From NCBI RefSeq assembly GCF_014298075.1, contig NZ_CP060418.1:3100001-3164000 (forward strand): a stretch of DNA of 64,000 nt, read 5' to 3'. Below, in pieces: positions 51,101 through 62,965 of this stretch. The translations under genes were made by a program, and so were the position numbers. Below the pieces are notes generated by a model. It searched no databases. It saw nothing but the letters and a program-made list of their open reading frames with translations, and was not told the origin of the DNA. Source of the DNA: Enterobacter sp. JUb54. GTDB taxonomy: Bacteria; Pseudomonadota; Gammaproteobacteria; Enterobacterales; Enterobacteriaceae. Positions within the stretch are counted from its first letter, which is position 1; the number at the start of each line of letters is the position of its first letter.

Positions 51101-52356
51101 CGAACACCCCGTGTAAACGCCTGGGCTTTTTCCAGACGGGTTTCATAATCAATTCGCAACAGCAACATGATGGCCGTTGACATAATCAGCAAACTGGAAC
51201 CGCCGTAACTAATCAGCGGCAACGTCAGACCTTTGGTTGGCAGCATACCTGCCGCGGCCCCGACGTTAACCAGTGCCTGAAAGCTGAACCAGATACCAAT
51301 GGCGCATGCCAGGAAACCGGAGAAGCGATGGTTGATCTCCAGCGCTTTACGCCCAATCGACATGGCGCGAAAGGCGACGAAGAATACCATTAATAGGGCC
51401 AGTACCACACCGATATAACCGAGTTCTTCGCCGATAATGGCGAAGATGAAATCGGTATGTGCTTCCGGTAAATACTCCAGTTTCTGTACCGAGTTACCTA
51501 AGCCCTGCCCCCACATTTCACCGCGGCCGAACGCCATCAGCGACTGGGTTAACTGGTAACCGCTGCCGAACGGGTCTTCCCACGGGTTCCAGAAGGAGGT
51601 CACGCGGCGAATACGATAGGGCTCAGCGAGGATCAGCAGCACCACCGCCGAGATCCCCATGCCGATAATGGCAATGAACTGCCACAGCTTCGCGCCACCA
51701 AGAAACAGCATTGCCAGGGTGGTCACGAACAGCACGACCACGGTACCGAGGTCCGGCTGCGCCAGCAGCAGAATCGCGAGGACGAAAATCACGCCCATCG
51801 GCTTTAAGAAGCCGCGGAGGTTATTACGGACCTCATCCCCTTTACGCACCAGATAGTTGGCGATATAGCAGAACAGCGAGAGCTTGGTAAATTCCGCCGG
51901 CTGAATACGCAGTGGGCCGAAGGCAATCCAGCGCGAGGCGCCGTTTACCGAACTACCGACCACCAGTACGATCAGCAGCATCACGATAGAGGCGATGAGC
52001 ATGGCGGTACTGTGCCGCTGCCAGAATTCCATCGGCAGACGCAGGGTTACCATCGCCAGCCCGAGCGCCAGCAGAATATATAATCCGTCACGCTTGGCGA
52101 ACAAAAAGGGATCGTTGGCCAGGCGCTGCCCAACCGGCATCGACGCCGACGTCACCATAATAAAACCGACAGCTGCCAGGCCGAAAGTCAGCCACAACAG
52201 CATGCGGTCATACATCACCAGGCTATCGTTATCTTTCTGACGCGAGCCCATCACCCAGCCTTTCAGCGCGGCGAACAGCCAGGAGAAGATAAACATCCCC
52301 GGCAGGCGCGGCAGTCTCCACTGAGGCATTCTCAGGCGCGGGAGGGATAAACGCAT
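51097..52356 (-). CDS. ftsW: Septal peptidoglycan glycosyltransferase FtsW (SEDS family)
   Basis: 419 residues, 10 predicted membrane helices. SEDS-type polymerase that works with FtsI at the septum. Landmarks: [75 protein letters not shown], and [17 protein letters not shown]. The N-terminal cytoplasmic part has five extra residues compared with E. coli. Shares one base with the murD stop. Confidence 0.97.
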   Translation of the reverse strand: MRLSLPRLRMPQWRLPRLPGMFIFSWLFAALKGWVMGSRQKDNDSLVMYDRMLLWLTFGLAAVGFIMVTSASMPVGQRLANDPFLFAKRDGLYILLALGLAMVTLRLPMEFWQRHSTAMLIASIVMLLIVLVVGSSVNGASRWIAFGPLRIQPAEFTKLSLFCYIANYLVRKGDEVRNNLRGFLKPMGVIFVLAILLLAQPDLGTVVVLFVTTLAMLFLGGAKLWQFIAIIGMGISAVVLLILAEPYRIRRVTSFWNPWEDPFGSGYQLTQSLMAFGRGEMWGQGLGNSVQKLEYLPEAHTDFIFAIIGEELGYIGVVLALLMVFFVAFRAMSIGRKALEINHRFSGFLACAIGIWFSFQALVNVGAAAGMLPTKGLTLPLISYGGSSLLIMSTAIMLLLRIDYETRLEKAQAFTRGVR

Positions 52357-53672
52357 CAGCCTAACTCCTTAGCCAGACGGGCAAAAACATCGCCACGTTG
52401 TTCAAAGCTCTTGAACTGATCGAGGCTGGCACATGCCGGGGATAGCAGCACCATATCGCCCGATTTCAGCAGCGGCGCAATCTGGCGCATCGCCTCTTCC
52501 ATCGTCGCGGTCTGGGTTGCCACGTCCGGGCGCAGCGCCGCCAGCTGTTCGCCATCGCGACCGAAGCAGTACAGACGGATATGATCTCCCGTCAGATAGC
52601 GCGTCAGCGGCGTGAAATCGGCAGATTTACCGTCGCCGCCCAGCAGCAGGTACAGCGTACCGTCGAGATGCAGCCCGTTCAGTGCCGCTTCGGTGCTACC
52701 CACATTGGTCGCTTTGGAATCGTTGATCCAGCGAACGCCGTTGTGATCCAGCACCAGCTGGAAACGGTGCGCCAGGCCGGTAAAGGTGGTCAGCGCCTTG
52801 AGGCTGCTGGCACGCGGCAGGCCGGCGGCATCCGCCAGCGCCAGCGCCGCCAGGGCGTTGCTGTAGTTGTGCTGGCCGGTGATGTGCATCTCTTTCACGT
52901 TAAGCACCTTTTCACCTTTAACCCGCAGCCAGGTTTCGCCCTGCTGACGGTTAAGGTGATAGTCACCGACATCCACACCAAAGCTAACGCAGCGCTCATC
53001 GGCGCCGCGAACCGGCATCGTCAGCCGGTCATCGGCATTCACGATGCAGGTCTTCGCATTTTCATACACCCGCAGTTTGGCAGCGCGATACTGCTGCAAA
53101 CCCAGCGGATAGCGGTCCATGTGATCCTCAGTAACGTTGAGGATTGTCGCGGCAACCGCCCGCAGACTGGAGGTGGTTTCCAGCTGGAAGCTGGAGAGTT
53201 CCAGAACATACAGCTCGCGATCCGCATCCAGCAGCATCAGGGCCGGCAGACCAATATTGCCGCCAACGCCGACGTTCACGCCGGCCGCTTTCGCCATTTC
53301 GCCCACCAGGGTCGTCACGGTGCTTTTACCGTTGGAGCCGGTAATGGCAACGATCGGCGCCTGCGCTTCACGACAGAACAGTTCGATATCGCCGACGATT
53401 TCCACGCCAGCATCCGCCGCTTCGCTCAACGCAGGGTGCGCCAGCGCGATACCAGGGCTTGCCACTATCAGGTCCGCCGCCAGCAGCCAGTCACTGTTCA
53501 GCCCGCCGACGTAACGTTCAACCGCTTCAGGCAGCTTGTCGAGACCTGACGGCGTGGCGCGAGTATCCATCACCCGCGGCGTCACGCCGCGCGCCATGAA
53601 GAAGTCCACGCAAGATAGCCCGGTCATGCCCAGGCCAATAATGACGACTTTTTTACCCTGATAATCTGCCAT
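52356..53672 (-). CDS. murD: UDP-N-acetylmuramoyl-L-alanine--D-glutamate ligase
   Basis: 438 residues. Adds D-Glu to UDP-MurNAc-L-Ala. N-terminal [20 protein letters not shown] loop [36 protein letters not shown], and the ligand-binding [16 protein letters not shown] with the carbamylated-Lys region. Starts 2 bases after the mraY stop and ends within the ftsW start. Confidence 0.98.
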   Translation of the reverse strand: MADYQGKKVVIIGLGMTGLSCVDFFMARGVTPRVMDTRATPSGLDKLPEAVERYVGGLNSDWLLAADLIVASPGIALAHPALSEAADAGVEIVGDIELFCREAQAPIVAITGSNGKSTVTTLVGEMAKAAGVNVGVGGNIGLPALMLLDADRELYVLELSSFQLETTSSLRAVAATILNVTEDHMDRYPLGLQQYRAAKLRVYENAKTCIVNADDRLTMPVRGADERCVSFGVDVGDYHLNRQQGETWLRVKGEKVLNVKEMHITGQHNYSNALAALALADAAGLPRASSLKALTTFTGLAHRFQLVLDHNGVRWINDSKATNVGSTEAALNGLHLDGTLYLLLGGDGKSADFTPLTRYLTGDHIRLYCFGRDGEQLAALRPDVATQTATMEEAMRQIAPLLKSGDMVLLSPACASLDQFKSFEQRGDVFARLAKELG

Positions 53673-53674
53673 GA

Positions 53675-54757
53675 TTAACGTACCTTCAGCGTCGCCAGGC
53701 CAATCAGCACCAGCATCAGCGAAATAATCCAGAAGCGCACGATCACGCGCGGCTCCGGCCAGCCTTTCAGTTCATAGTGGTGATGAATCGGCGCCATACG
53801 GAAGATGCGCTGACCGCGCAGCTTAAAGGAGCCGACCTGCAGAATGACCGACAGGGTCTCCACCACGAACACGCCACCCATAATGACCAGCAGGAACTCC
53901 TGGCGCAGCAGCACGGCGATAATACCCAGCGCGCCGCCCAGTGCCAGCGATCCGACATCGCCCATAAAGACCTGTGCCGGGTAGGTGTTGAACCATAAGA
54001 AGCCCAGTCCCGCGCCGACAATCGCCGTACAGACGATAACCAGTTCACCAGCATGTCGTAGATACGGAATGTGCAGGTAGTTGGCAAAGTTCATGTTACC
54101 CGTTGCCCATGCCACCAGCGCAAAGCCCGCGGCCACGAATACGGTTGGCATAATTGCCAGGCCATCAAGGCCATCGGTCAGGTTGACCGCGTTACCGGTG
54201 CCGACAATCACGAAGTAGGCCAGCAGGATGTAGAGGATCCCCAGCTGCGGCATGATGTCTTTAAAGAACGGCACAACCAGCTGAGTCGCTGGCGTATCTT
54301 TTCCGGCCATGTACAGCGCAAACGAAACGCCCAGCGCGATTACCGACATCCAGAAGTACTTCCAGCGGGCGATCAGCCCTTTGGTGTCTTTGCGCACCAC
54401 TTTGCGGTAGTCATCGACGAAACCGATAATGCCGTAGCCAATCAGTACCGTCAGAACGCACCACACATACGGGTTGGAGGGGTAGGCCCACAGCAGTACC
54501 GAAACCACAATCGCGGTGAGGATCATGATCCCCCCCATGGTCGGGGTACCGCGTTTACTGAAGTGAGATTCCGGACCGTCGTTACGTACGACCTGGCCGA
54601 AAGAGAGTTTTTGCAGACGGGCGATCATGCGCGGGCCCATCCACAACGAGATGAACAGCGCGGTCAGCAGGCTGACGATGGCGCGAAACGTCAGATAGGA
54701 AAAGACGTTAAAGCCGGAATAATATTTGACCAGATGTTCGGCCAGCCATACTAACAT
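53675..54757 (-). CDS. mraY: Phospho-N-acetylmuramoyl-pentapeptide transferase MraY
   Basis: 360 residues, 10 predicted membrane helices. Makes lipid I from UDP-MurNAc-pentapeptide and undecaprenyl phosphate. Catalytic aspartates appear in FVDDYRKV (DD pair), [10 protein letters not shown] and [12 protein letters not shown]; the substrate loop [23 protein letters not shown] is complete. ATG lies 7 bases inside murF. Confidence 0.98.
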   Translation of the reverse strand: MLVWLAEHLVKYYSGFNVFSYLTFRAIVSLLTALFISLWMGPRMIARLQKLSFGQVVRNDGPESHFSKRGTPTMGGIMILTAIVVSVLLWAYPSNPYVWCVLTVLIGYGIIGFVDDYRKVVRKDTKGLIARWKYFWMSVIALGVSFALYMAGKDTPATQLVVPFFKDIMPQLGILYILLAYFVIVGTGNAVNLTDGLDGLAIMPTVFVAAGFALVAWATGNMNFANYLHIPYLRHAGELVIVCTAIVGAGLGFLWFNTYPAQVFMGDVGSLALGGALGIIAVLLRQEFLLVIMGGVFVVETLSVILQVGSFKLRGQRIFRMAPIHHHYELKGWPEPRVIVRFWIISLMLVLIGLATLKVR

Positions 54758-56109
54758 GTTCCATTCTCCTGTAATGCGCGTACTACCTCTTCCATGGCGG
54801 CACTACGTGAACCCTTCACTAAAATGGTGATGATCTTGTGTTCTGACGTCAGTTCGCGCAGACGCGCCACCAGCGATGCTTTATCGCTAAGGTGTTCACC
54901 TGCGCCGCTGGCGCGACTAATTTCTGCGCTCAGCACGCCGGTGCTGAGGACACGGTCAATCCCTGCAGCTTTCGCCGCCTCGCCGACCTGGCGATGACAA
55001 GCTTCGCTTTCTGCACCCAGTTCAGCCATATCGCCAACGACCAGAACGCGGTAACCCGGCATCTCGGAGAGCACCTGCACCGCGGCGGTCATCGAACCGA
55101 CGTTGGCGTTATAGGAGTCATCGAGCAGCAGTTGAGTTTCGGTGAGCGCAATCGGGAACAGACGCCCCGGCACCGCTTTCAGCTGCGCCAGACCGGCTTT
55201 CACCGCGCTGAGATCGGCACCCACCGCCATCGCCAGCGAAGTTGCTGCCAGCGCATTAGCGATATTGTGGCGGCCCGGCAACGGCAGCAGGACATCGACG
55301 CTCCCTACCGGGGTTTGCATGGTAAATTCGGTGCCGTGGCTGGTGATATGGATATTGGTGGCGGTAAAGTCGCTCTGCGCCGCGTCAGGCGAGAAGCGCC
55401 AGACTTTGCGTGCGCCGATAACCGCTTGCCAGTTCAGCCAGTCGTTATTGTCGGCATTGAGGATAGCGATGCCGTTTTCAGGCAGACCGGTAAAGATTTC
55501 GCCTTTCGCTTTTGCCACTCCGGCCAGCGAACCGAAACCTTCGAGGTGCGCGGCGGCCAGGTTGTTGACCAGCGCGGCTTCCGGACGCGTCAGGCTGACG
55601 GTCCAGGCAATTTCGCCCTGATGATTAGCGCCTAATTCGATCACCGCATAATCATGTTCTTTGGTCAGACGCAGCAGCGTCATCGGCACACCGATGTCGT
55701 TATTCAGGTTACCGGCGGTATACAGGGTATTACCGCACTGGCTCAGGATCGCCGCGGTCATCTCTTTCACCGACGTTTTCCCGGAGGAACCGGTCAGCGC
55801 CACGACGCGCGCCGGCACCTGCTGGCGCACCCATGCAGCCAGTTCGCCAAAGGCCAGGCGGGTATCGTTCACGACAACCTGCGGTAAATCACATGCCAGG
55901 CGGCGACTCACCAGCAGCGCACCCGCGCCGGCCTGCTTCGCCTGCTCTGCAAAGTCGTGAGCATCGAAACGCTCGCCCTTCAGCGCCACAAACAGGCAGC
56001 CTTTGGTGATCTTGCGGGTGTCCGAGGTCACTTCATCGATGGCCAGATCGCCACCGTGCAATTCGCCGTGCGTGATGTCGGCGAGCTGGCTTAACGTAAA
56101 GCGAATCAT
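54751..56109 (-). CDS. murF: UDP-MurNAc-tripeptide--D-alanyl-D-alanine ligase
   Basis: 452 residues. Adds the D-Ala-D-Ala dipeptide (from DdlB, encoded in the same cluster). N-terminal uridine-binding domain [28 protein letters not shown] loop [28 protein letters not shown], and [11 protein letters not shown]. Overlaps murE by 4 bases and mraY by 7. Confidence 0.98.
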   Translation of the reverse strand: MIRFTLSQLADITHGELHGGDLAIDEVTSDTRKITKGCLFVALKGERFDAHDFAEQAKQAGAGALLVSRRLACDLPQVVVNDTRLAFGELAAWVRQQVPARVVALTGSSGKTSVKEMTAAILSQCGNTLYTAGNLNNDIGVPMTLLRLTKEHDYAVIELGANHQGEIAWTVSLTRPEAALVNNLAAAHLEGFGSLAGVAKAKGEIFTGLPENGIAILNADNNDWLNWQAVIGARKVWRFSPDAAQSDFTATNIHITSHGTEFTMQTPVGSVDVLLPLPGRHNIANALAATSLAMAVGADLSAVKAGLAQLKAVPGRLFPIALTETQLLLDDSYNANVGSMTAAVQVLSEMPGYRVLVVGDMAELGAESEACHRQVGEAAKAAGIDRVLSTGVLSAEISRASGAGEHLSDKASLVARLRELTSEHKIITILVKGSRSAAMEEVVRALQENGTC

Positions 56110-57593
56110 GCTACCGCTCCCAGCAGACGGGCCACGGTGACGCGATCGGAGTAGTCAAGGCGACGATTGCCAACAATCTGGTAGTCCTCATGGCCTTTCC
56201 CGGCCACCAGGACCACATCACCCTCTTGTGCCTGCATCACGGCGTTGGTCACCGCTTCAGCCCGGCCCTCTTTCACTTTCGCGTGCCCGGCATCAAGCAT
56301 CCCGGCGAGAATATCGCTGATGATCGCCTGGGGCTCTTCGGTACGCGGGTTGTCATCGGTCACGACGACAATGTCGGCAAACTCTTCGGCAATGGCCCCC
56401 ATCAGAGGACGTTTGCCTTTGTCACGATCGCCGCCGCAGCCAAAGACGCACCACAGCTTACCGTTACAGTGCAAACGCGCCGCCTGCAGCGCTTTTTCCA
56501 GCGCATCCGGGGTATGGGCATAATCCACAACGACGGTCGGTTTGCCCGGCGCGCTGAACACTTCCATACGCCCACAGACCGGCTGCAGACGAGATGCCGA
56601 GTTCAGCAGTTCGTCCAGCGGATAACCCAGCGCCAGCAGCGTTGCCAGCGCCAGCAGCAGGTTGCTGACGTTAAAGGCGCCCATCAGGCGGCTCTCTATT
56701 TCGCCCTTGCCCCAGCTGGAATCAAACTGAATTGTCGCTCCGCTGTCGTGATAGTTCACCGCCGTCGCCTTCAGCCAGCGGCCGTGGCAGTTCGGGTTAA
56801 TATGATCTTCCATCGACACCGCGACCGCGTCCGGCAGCTTCGCCAGCCAGCGGCGGCCCACTTCATCGTCCGCGTTGACAATCGCCTGACCGAAGTGGTG
56901 CGTGGAGTAAAGCAGCCATTTTGCCGCTTCGTAATGTTCCATATCGCCGTGATAATCGAGGTGATCGCGGCTCAGGTTAGTAAAGACCGAGGCGGCAAAC
57001 TGCAGCGCCGCTACGCGATGCTGCACCAGACCGTGGGAAGAGACTTCCATGGCGGCAAACGTTGCCCCCTGCCCTGCGAGGCCGGAAAGCACATGCTGCA
57101 CATCGACCGCAGAACCGGTGGTGTTTTCCGTCGGAATGACTTTATCCAGAAGGCCATTACCAACCGTTCCCATCACCGCGCTGGTATCGCCAAGCAGTTT
57201 GGCCCACTGCGCCAGCAGTTGAGTGGTGGTGGTTTTACCGTTGGTTCCGGTGACGCCTACCAGACGCAATTGCGCCGAAGGCTGATGGTAAAAACGCCCG
57301 GCCAGCGCCGATAAGCGCTCATTGAGTTGGCTGAGATAAATCACCGGCACGCCGTGCATCTCACGGATTTCGCCGTCTTCAGCCTCATCTTTGGCCTCAG
57401 CAATAATGGCAGCAACACCTTGCGCTATCGCCTGCGGGATATAACGACGCCCGTCCGCCTGATGACCCAAAACCGCGATAAAGAGATCGCCGGAAGCAGC
57501 CACCCGGCTGTCCAGCGTCATTTCTCGCAGAATTCGCTCCGGCGCATTTGGCACCCACGGAGCGAGAAGGTCGCGCAAATTACGATCTGCCAC
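56106..57593 (-). CDS. murE: UDP-MurNAc-L-Ala-D-Glu--meso-2,6-diaminopimelate ligase
   Basis: 495 residues. Adds meso-DAP; the specificity signature DNPRTEEPQ (DNPR, about residue 410) marks the meso-DAP rather than Lys enzyme. N-terminal domain with [21 protein letters not shown] loop [27 protein letters not shown]. Overlaps the ftsI end by 14 bases and the murF start by 4. Confidence 0.98.
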   Translation of the reverse strand: MADRNLRDLLAPWVPNAPERILREMTLDSRVAASGDLFIAVLGHQADGRRYIPQAIAQGVAAIIAEAKDEAEDGEIREMHGVPVIYLSQLNERLSALAGRFYHQPSAQLRLVGVTGTNGKTTTTQLLAQWAKLLGDTSAVMGTVGNGLLDKVIPTENTTGSAVDVQHVLSGLAGQGATFAAMEVSSHGLVQHRVAALQFAASVFTNLSRDHLDYHGDMEHYEAAKWLLYSTHHFGQAIVNADDEVGRRWLAKLPDAVAVSMEDHINPNCHGRWLKATAVNYHDSGATIQFDSSWGKGEIESRLMGAFNVSNLLLALATLLALGYPLDELLNSASRLQPVCGRMEVFSAPGKPTVVVDYAHTPDALEKALQAARLHCNGKLWCVFGCGGDRDKGKRPLMGAIAEEFADIVVVTDDNPRTEEPQAIISDILAGMLDAGHAKVKEGRAEAVTNAVMQAQEGDVVLVAGKGHEDYQIVGNRRLDYSDRVTVARLLGAVA

Positions 57594-59346
57594 CTGTTCC
57601 CTCGCCTTGATTAATCACAAATTCACTTTTTTCGCCCGTTGCCAGCGCGTCCGGCTCGATGTTCATGGTGCGCAGAACGCCACCCATGATGGCACCAAAG
57701 ACCGGCGCGGAAACGGCGCCGCCGTAGTATTTACCCGCCTGCGGATCGTTGATCACCACCACCAACGCAAAGCGCGGGTGACTGGCTGGCGCAACGCCTG
57801 CGGTGTAAGCAATATATTTGTTGATATAGCGGCCATCCGGCCCCACTTTTTTCGCGGTACCGGTCTTGATGGCAATGCGGTAACCTTTGATCGCCGCCTT
57901 CACGCCCCCGCCACCGGGCAGCGCCACGCTTTCCATCATGTGCACAACAGTACGAACGAGAGGTTCCGGGAACACACGCTCACCGGGAACCGGCGGATCA
58001 ACTTTGGTGATCGACAGCGGGCGATAGATGCCATAGCTGCCAATCGTTGCGTAGACTCGCGCTAACTGTAACGGCGTTACCATTAGCCCGTAGCCGAAAG
58101 AAAAGGTGGCCCTCTCTATGTCAGACCACCGTTGTTTTTGAGGGTATAAGCCACTGCGTTCTCCGACCAACCCCAAATTGGTCGCTTTTCCGAGCCCAAA
58201 ACGTGAGTAAGTATCTACTAACGCTGAGGACGGCATCGCTAACGCCAGCTTGGAAACACCGACGTTACTCGACTTCTGTAGTACCCCGGTCAGGGTCAAT
58301 TCACTGTAGCGCGCCACGTCTTTAATCTCGTGGCCGTTAATTCGGTAGGGAATGGTATTCAGTACGGTATTTTCGTTCACAATCCCGCGCTGCAACGCGG
58401 TCATCACCACCATCGGCTTGACCGTAGAACCTGGTTCAAACACGTCGGTAATGGCGCGGTTACGCATGATGTCTTTGGCGGTACCAGAGAAATTGTTCGG
58501 GTTGTATGACGGGCTGTTGGCCATCGCCAGTACTTCACCGGTGCTGACGTCCACCAGCACGGCGCTTCCCGATTCCGCTTTGTTAAACGCCACGGCATTG
58601 TTCAGTTCGCGGTAGACCAGGGCCTGCAGACGCTCATCGATGCTTAACGCCAGGTTATGCGCCGCCTGGCTGTCGGTTGAAGAGATATCTTCAATGACGC
58701 GGCCATAGCGGTCTTTACGCACGATACGCTCGCCAGGCTGGCCGGTAAGCCATTTGTCAAAGCTCTTCTCAACGCCTTCAATCCCCTGGCTATCCACGTT
58801 AGTGAAGCCAATGAGGTGAGCGGTAACTTCACCTGACGGGTAGTAACGGCGCGACTCTTCGCGCATATGGATGCCCGGTAGCTTAAGCTTCTTGATGTAA
58901 TCCGCCATGTCCGGGTTAACCTGACGCGCCAGGTAGATAAAGCGCATCCGCGGATTGGTATTAATACGTGATGCCAGCTGGTCCAGCGGCATGTTTAACG
59001 CATCAGCCAGCGCTTTCCAGCGATTATCAATGCTGACGCCACCCGCTTCGTGCAGCTCTTTCGGGTCGGCCCAGATGGCCTTCACCGGCACGCTCACCGC
59101 CAGCGGACGACCGGAGCGGTCAGTAATCAAGCCACGCGCGGTAGAGACCTCCTGCACGCGTAGAGAACGCATGTCGCCCTGACGAACCAGCATGTCCGGG
59201 CTGATCACCTGGAGCCAGGCCACGCGGCCCAGCAGGAAAGTCAGAGCCAGCAGAATACAGCCGCACAGCAACGCAAAACGCCAACTGATAAAGTTGGCCT
59301 GTTCTTCCTGACGTTTTGGTTTTAGCGTTTTCGGCGCTGCTTTCAT
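57580..59346 (-). CDS. ftsI: Penicillin-binding protein 3 (FtsI), septal transpeptidase
   Basis: 588 residues, E. coli length. One N-terminal membrane helix ([24 protein letters not shown]), pedestal domain, then transpeptidase: SxxK motif in EPGSTVKPM, SxN in KSSNVG, and KTG in [11 protein letters not shown]-terminal tail ends [10 protein letters not shown] as in E. coli, where part of it is processed by Prc. Start ATG 59346 gives [15 protein letters not shown]. Crosslinks septal peptidoglycan with FtsW. No insertion is seen near the active site (the known YRIN/YRIK-type inserts are absent). Confidence 0.98.
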   Translation of the reverse strand: MKAAPKTLKPKRQEEQANFISWRFALLCGCILLALTFLLGRVAWLQVISPDMLVRQGDMRSLRVQEVSTARGLITDRSGRPLAVSVPVKAIWADPKELHEAGGVSIDNRWKALADALNMPLDQLASRINTNPRMRFIYLARQVNPDMADYIKKLKLPGIHMREESRRYYPSGEVTAHLIGFTNVDSQGIEGVEKSFDKWLTGQPGERIVRKDRYGRVIEDISSTDSQAAHNLALSIDERLQALVYRELNNAVAFNKAESGSAVLVDVSTGEVLAMANSPSYNPNNFSGTAKDIMRNRAITDVFEPGSTVKPMVVMTALQRGIVNENTVLNTIPYRINGHEIKDVARYSELTLTGVLQKSSNVGVSKLALAMPSSALVDTYSRFGLGKATNLGLVGERSGLYPQKQRWSDIERATFSFGYGLMVTPLQLARVYATIGSYGIYRPLSITKVDPPVPGERVFPEPLVRTVVHMMESVALPGGGGVKAAIKGYRIAIKTGTAKKVGPDGRYINKYIAYTAGVAPASHPRFALVVVINDPQAGKYYGGAVSAPVFGAIMGGVLRTMNIEPDALATGEKSEFVINQGEGTGGRS

Positions 59347-59361
59347 GCGTCGCAATAATCC

Positions 59362-59727
59362 TTATTTTTGTACAACGATATTTTCTTGTGATGGATCGAC
59401 GTGTTGCATCTGCAACTTCTCCGTCGCGATCCGCTCAACCCGACTGTGATCGCCGAGCGCGTTCTCTTCGAGGATCAGGTTTCGCCATTCAATATCCAGC
59501 GCGTCACGTTCCAGAACTAGCTGCTCGCGCTGCGCGGTTAACAGACGGGTATGGTGCGCCGTCGTCACCACGGTAATCGCCGTAATGATGATGCAAATGA
59601 ACAGACAGAGTGGCAGCTTCCCATACCGCAGAAGATCGTCTCCGATGACGCCAGGCAAGGCATGACGCTCGTTGCTTCCTAACGATCCTTTAACTTTGCT
59701 TAAGGCTTCTGTCACTCTGCCGATCAT
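59362..59727 (-). CDS. ftsL: Cell division protein FtsL
   Basis: 121 residues, bitopic. Short cytosolic N-terminus, membrane helix ([20 protein letters not shown], about residues 37-56), then a periplasmic leucine-zipper-like coiled coil ([32 protein letters not shown]). Forms FtsQLB and activates FtsWI. Overlaps rsmH by 4 bases and lies 15 bases before ftsI. Confidence 0.96.
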   Translation of the reverse strand: MIGRVTEALSKVKGSLGSNERHALPGVIGDDLLRYGKLPLCLFICIIITAITVVTTAHHTRLLTAQREQLVLERDALDIEWRNLILEENALGDHSRVERIATEKLQMQHVDPSQENIVVQK

Positions 59728-60665
59728 GCGTTCGTCCTCTCTGCAATACGCAGAACTGAACTACGGGCCCGTGGATTCTCTGCCACCTCTTCTTCGCCCG
59801 GCATCAACTTGCCTAGTGCTCGTAACTCACGGCCGCCCAGTTTTTTGAGCTGCTCTTCGGTCATCGGTAACCCTGCCGGAACCTGCGGACCGCGGCTTTG
59901 TTCACGCATAAAGCGTTTCACAATACGGTCTTCCAGCGAGTGGAAACTGATGATCGACAGCCGCCCGCCTGGGGCCAGCACGCTGAGCGAGCTTTTTAGC
60001 GCCTGCTCTATCTCCTCCAGTTCACTGTTCACCCAAATGCGCACCGCCTGGAAGGTACGGGTCGCGGGATGTTTGAATTTGTCCTTCACCGGCGTTGCCG
60101 CCGTTACCACTTCCGCCAGCTCTTTGGTGCGGGTCATGGGTTCGATGCGGTTACGCTCAACGATGGCGCGGGCAATGCGCTTACCGAAACGCTCTTCGCC
60201 AAAGGTTTTGATCACCCAGGCGATATCGGCTTCGTCGGCAGTCTGCAGCCATTCAGCGGCTGACTGACCGCGCGTCGGATCCATGCGCATATCCAGCGGG
60301 CCATCGCGCATAAACGAGAAGCCGCGTTCTGCGTCATCAAGTTGCGGTGAAGAGACGCCAAGATCGAGAAGAATCCCGTCGATCTTGCCAGTTAGTCCGC
60401 GCTCACTTACATAGTCAGCCAGCGCAGAGAAAGGTCCATGTACGATGGAAAAGCGGGGATCATCAATGGTCTTCGCCACCGCGATAGCCTGCGGATCGCG
60501 ATCGATAGCCAGCAGCCGTCCTTCCGCCCCCAGTTGGGAAAGGATCAGACGCGAGTGTCCGCCGCGACCAAAGGTCCCATCAATGTAGATACCATCAGGA
60601 CGAATATTCAGGCCATTAACGGCTTCATCCAGCAGTACCGTAGTGTGTTTAAAATTTTCCATCAT
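59724..60665 (-). CDS. rsmH: 16S rRNA m4C1402 methyltransferase RsmH (MraW)
   Basis: 313 residues from ATG 60665 ([16 protein letters not shown]). N4-methylates C1402 of 16S rRNA. SAM-binding elements [15 protein letters not shown] and [60 protein letters not shown]. Starts one base after the mraZ stop; the open frame to 60776 lies inside mraZ. Confidence 0.98.
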   Translation of the reverse strand: MMENFKHTTVLLDEAVNGLNIRPDGIYIDGTFGRGGHSRLILSQLGAEGRLLAIDRDPQAIAVAKTIDDPRFSIVHGPFSALADYVSERGLTGKIDGILLDLGVSSPQLDDAERGFSFMRDGPLDMRMDPTRGQSAAEWLQTADEADIAWVIKTFGEERFGKRIARAIVERNRIEPMTRTKELAEVVTAATPVKDKFKHPATRTFQAVRIWVNSELEEIEQALKSSLSVLAPGGRLSIISFHSLEDRIVKRFMREQSRGPQVPAGLPMTEEQLKKLGGRELRALGKLMPGEEEVAENPRARSSVLRIAERTNA

Positions 60666-60666
60666 C

Positions 60667-61125
60667 TTATAGAGACAAATCCTGCAGTCGCTCCGATAGC
60701 TCCCCGGTAGCGGACTGCTCAGCGTCGATATCTTCCTTGACCCGTTGATACCAGGTCGTTTCATCCCACAGTTCAAACTTATTGAACTGTCCGACCAGCA
60801 TCACTTCTTTTGTCAGCCCGGCATGTTGCCGTAACACCGGAGCAATCAACAGACGCCCGGCATTATCCATCTGACATTCGCTGGCATGACCCAACAGCAG
60901 ACGCTGTACGCGTCGCTCAACGGGATTCATGCTCGATAAACGCGACAATTTTTGCTCGATGATTTCCCATTCAGGCAAGGGGTAAAGCAGCAGGCACGGG
61001 TGATGAATGTCAATGGTACATACCAGTTGACCGGAAGCGTCTTCGATCAGCCCGTCGCGGTATCGCGTCGGTACGGCCAGACGGCCTTTGCTGTCGAGAT
61101 TGACTAACGTTGCCCCACGGAACAT
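60667..61125 (-). CDS. mraZ: MraZ, transcriptional repressor of the dcw cluster
   Basis: 152 residues. Two tandem SpoVT/AbrB-like domains, each with a DxKGR/DxAGR motif: [15 protein letters not shown] (residues 10-24) and [15 protein letters not shown] (about 88-102). In E. coli it forms ring-shaped oligomers that bind repeats upstream of its own gene. GTGAGG precedes ATG 61125; the open frame to 61161 overlaps the operator. First gene of the dcw operon. Confidence 0.98.
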   Translation of the reverse strand: MFRGATLVNLDSKGRLAVPTRYRDGLIEDASGQLVCTIDIHHPCLLLYPLPEWEIIEQKLSRLSSMNPVERRVQRLLLGHASECQMDNAGRLLIAPVLRQHAGLTKEVMLVGQFNKFELWDETTWYQRVKEDIDAEQSATGELSERLQDLSL

Positions 61126-61144
61126 GCCAGCCTCACCCCTTTTC

Positions 61145-61169
61145 GCCACTTTAACCCACAAATTCCCAC
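61145..61169 (-). promoter_or_regulatory. MraZ operator: three direct repeats
   Basis: On the minus strand GTGGG-AATTT-GTGGG-TTAAA-GTGGC: three repeats spaced exactly 10 bases (complements of 61165-61169, 61155-61159 and 61145-61149). Matches the known TGGGN repeat array for MraZ, between promoter and mraZ start. Confidence 0.9.
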
Positions 61170-61177
61170 CAGAAGGA

Positions 61178-61206
61178 GTTTACGGAGCGGAGGAAAAGCT
61201 TGTCAA
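61178..61206 (-). promoter_or_regulatory. dcw cluster promoter (Pmra)
   Basis: Perfect TTGACA (complement of 61201-61206), 17-base spacer, GTAAAC (complement of 61178-61183). The predicted start is just upstream of the MraZ repeats. This is the main promoter for the 15-gene cluster. Confidence 0.85.
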
Positions 61207-61302
61207 GCCAGCACGAATACCAACGGAGCTCAAAAACCCATTATTTGCAGCCGATATTAGGCCTGATGAAATAATCATCAACAAACGAGGCAAATTAACG
61301 TT

Positions 61303-61431
61303 ATGAATACGTGTAAGAAAACAACCAACAAATTCGTAACAGTAAAAAGCAACAAAATATCTTCGGCGGGAAAATATAAAGTGTCAGTTTGCGACGCGAG
61401 CGGCATTTTAGGCCATTATGATGTCCGTTAA
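61303..61431 (+). CDS. Candidate small ORF upstream of the dcw promoter
   Basis: 42 codons from ATG 61303: MNTCKKTTNKFVTVKSN at the N-terminus, ending GILGHYDVR. GAGG lies about 10 bases upstream. Lys/Thr/Ser-rich, no membrane segment, two cysteines. It is divergent from mraZ and has no recognised family. It could be chance in an AT-rich regulatory region. Confidence 0.25.
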   Translation: MNTCKKTTNKFVTVKSNKISSAGKYKVSVCDASGILGHYDVR

Positions 61432-61780
61432 CAGTGCCTGTTGCTGTCGGAGAGGTGCGCTTGCTGCGGGTGCGGAGCGAAACGAGTCTGATTACGGCGT
61501 GAAATGATTGTTAATTCAGCGATTAACTTAATGAATGTAACAAAATAATACAAATAAAGGCCAATTTATCTTTTTTTATAGCCAGCAGATGCCAGAAATC
61601 CCCAACTCCAGAATAAAACAAAATAATGCGTAAAGAAGTTTAGGGATTTGTCTGAAAGCGATTTCATTTTACTGTTTCAGGGTAAAGCTGTACGGATTAT
61701 CGCCAGACGTTCTTCGTCTGGCGAGCGATGCGTCAATTATCCTTACTTTTATTATAAGAATAATCCTGGATGCGGATGCC
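61432..61780. other. cra-mraZ intergenic region with hairpin
   Basis: About 350 bases without a supported gene. Holds AT-rich DNA (61510-61670) and a perfect hairpin CGCCAGACG-ttctt-CGTCTGGCG (61701-61723) about 60 bases after the cra stop, which lacks a T-run. The hairpin may stabilise the cra 3' end or terminate with Rho. Confidence 0.45.
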
Positions 61781-62785
61781 TTAACGACGATTCAGGCTGC
61801 CACGACGATACAGATTACGGCGAATACGGCTTAATCCCGGTTTCGGCTTACGCGGTTCGTCAAGGCTGGCGAGGACAATCTCCAGCACGCGTTCGGCGAC
61901 ATCGCGATGGCGCTGGGCCACGGCCAGTACCGGACACTGCAGGAAATCCAGCAGCTCATTATCGCCGAAGGTCGCAATTGCCAGTTCCGATGGCAGCTTG
62001 CCTTCGCGACGTAAAGTCACATCCATCACCCCCTGCAGCAGCGGGAACGACGTCGTAAACAGCGCTTCCGGCATCGGGTGTGTCTCGAGCCATTTTTCGA
62101 ACAGCTGTGCCGCCGCTTCGCGTTCAAAGCTGTTGGCGTACAGATACTGGACTTCACGCGGATCGTCATTCCACGCGGTGCGGAAGCCCTGCTCACGCAG
62201 GAAGCTCACCGACAGCTCCGGTAAGGCACCAAGATACAGGACGCTTTCACCCGGGAACTTACGCAGTTCGGCGGCAAGCATTTCCGCATCATCCTGATCG
62301 GCACCCACCACGCTGGTGAAGTGTTCACGATCGAGCGCGCGGTCCAGGGCGACAATCGGGAAGGGATCGTTCGCCCAGCGCTGATAGAACGGATGCTCTG
62401 GTGGAAGTGACGTCGAGACGATAATCGCATCCACCTGGCGCTGTAGCAGATGCTCGATACAGCGCATTTCGTTGTCAGGCTGATCTTCCGAGCAGGCAAT
62501 CAGCAACTGATAGCCGCGCTGACGCGCCTGACGCTCCAGGTAGTTAGCAATGCGGGTATAGCTGGTATTTTCCAGATCGGGAATAACCAGGCCAATAGAA
62601 CGCGTGCGTCCTGCACGTAAGCCAGCAGCAACCGCATTTGGGTGATAGTTATGTTCACGAACAACGGCCATCACTTTTTCGACCGTTTTGTCGCTCACGC
62701 GGTACTGCTTCGCTTTACCGTTAATCACATAGCTAGCGGTGGTTCGCGAGACACCGGCCAGCCGGGCGATTTCATCCAGTTTCAC
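61781..62785 (-). CDS. cra: Catabolite repressor/activator Cra (FruR)
   Basis: 334 residues from GTG 62785 with AAGGGGC upstream; same length as E. coli Cra. LacI-family: [34 protein letters not shown] (residues 2-34), hinge, and periplasmic-binding-like sensor domain for fructose phosphates ([46 protein letters not shown]). Directs gluconeogenic and glycolytic flux; known targets include the aceBAK, acnB and pdh genes, some in this window. The frame is open upstream as far as the ilvH stop (see fruL-like leader). Confidence 0.97.
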   Translation of the reverse strand: MKLDEIARLAGVSRTTASYVINGKAKQYRVSDKTVEKVMAVVREHNYHPNAVAAGLRAGRTRSIGLVIPDLENTSYTRIANYLERQARQRGYQLLIACSEDQPDNEMRCIEHLLQRQVDAIIVSTSLPPEHPFYQRWANDPFPIVALDRALDREHFTSVVGADQDDAEMLAAELRKFPGESVLYLGALPELSVSFLREQGFRTAWNDDPREVQYLYANSFEREAAAQLFEKWLETHPMPEALFTTSFPLLQGVMDVTLRREGKLPSELAIATFGDNELLDFLQCPVLAVAQRHRDVAERVLEIVLASLDEPRKPKPGLSRIRRNLYRRGSLNRR

Positions 62786-62929
62786 AATTGCCCCTTGGGT
62801 AATAAGTACGGAACATAACCTTTCTTCAGCTATGGATTCATTTTGATAACATCTAAACGCAGAATAGTTAGCGCGGCAACCGGTTTTGTCTACAGTTCCT
62901 ACCGATTTCGCAAAAAAATAACCCGACAA
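62786..62929 (-). other. fruL: fruL-like leader reading frame, in frame with cra
   Basis: From a TTG at 62929 the frame reads [18 protein letters not shown] and continues without a stop into cra. FFAKSVGT matches the E. coli FruL leader peptide (28 residues). Here there is no stop between leader and cra, and no ATG or clear ribosome site at its start. The ilvIH terminator T-run encodes the FF. It may be a vestigial leader, or give an N-extended Cra at low level. Confidence 0.4.
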
Positions 62930-62940
62930 ATTGTGTCGGG
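62911..62940 (-). terminator. Terminator of ilvIH
   Basis: Stem CCCGACA/TGTCGGG (62922-62928 with 62934-62940), then TTATTTTTTT on the minus strand. About 26 bases after the ilvH stop. Confidence 0.9.
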
Positions 62941-62965
62941 CTATTTTTACGTCAGTTTCAGGGAC

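Noticed and set aside
57580-59346. ORF-internal sRNA (FtsO type, described in E. coli within ftsI)
   Set aside because: I cannot identify its boundaries or seed from this sequence alone.
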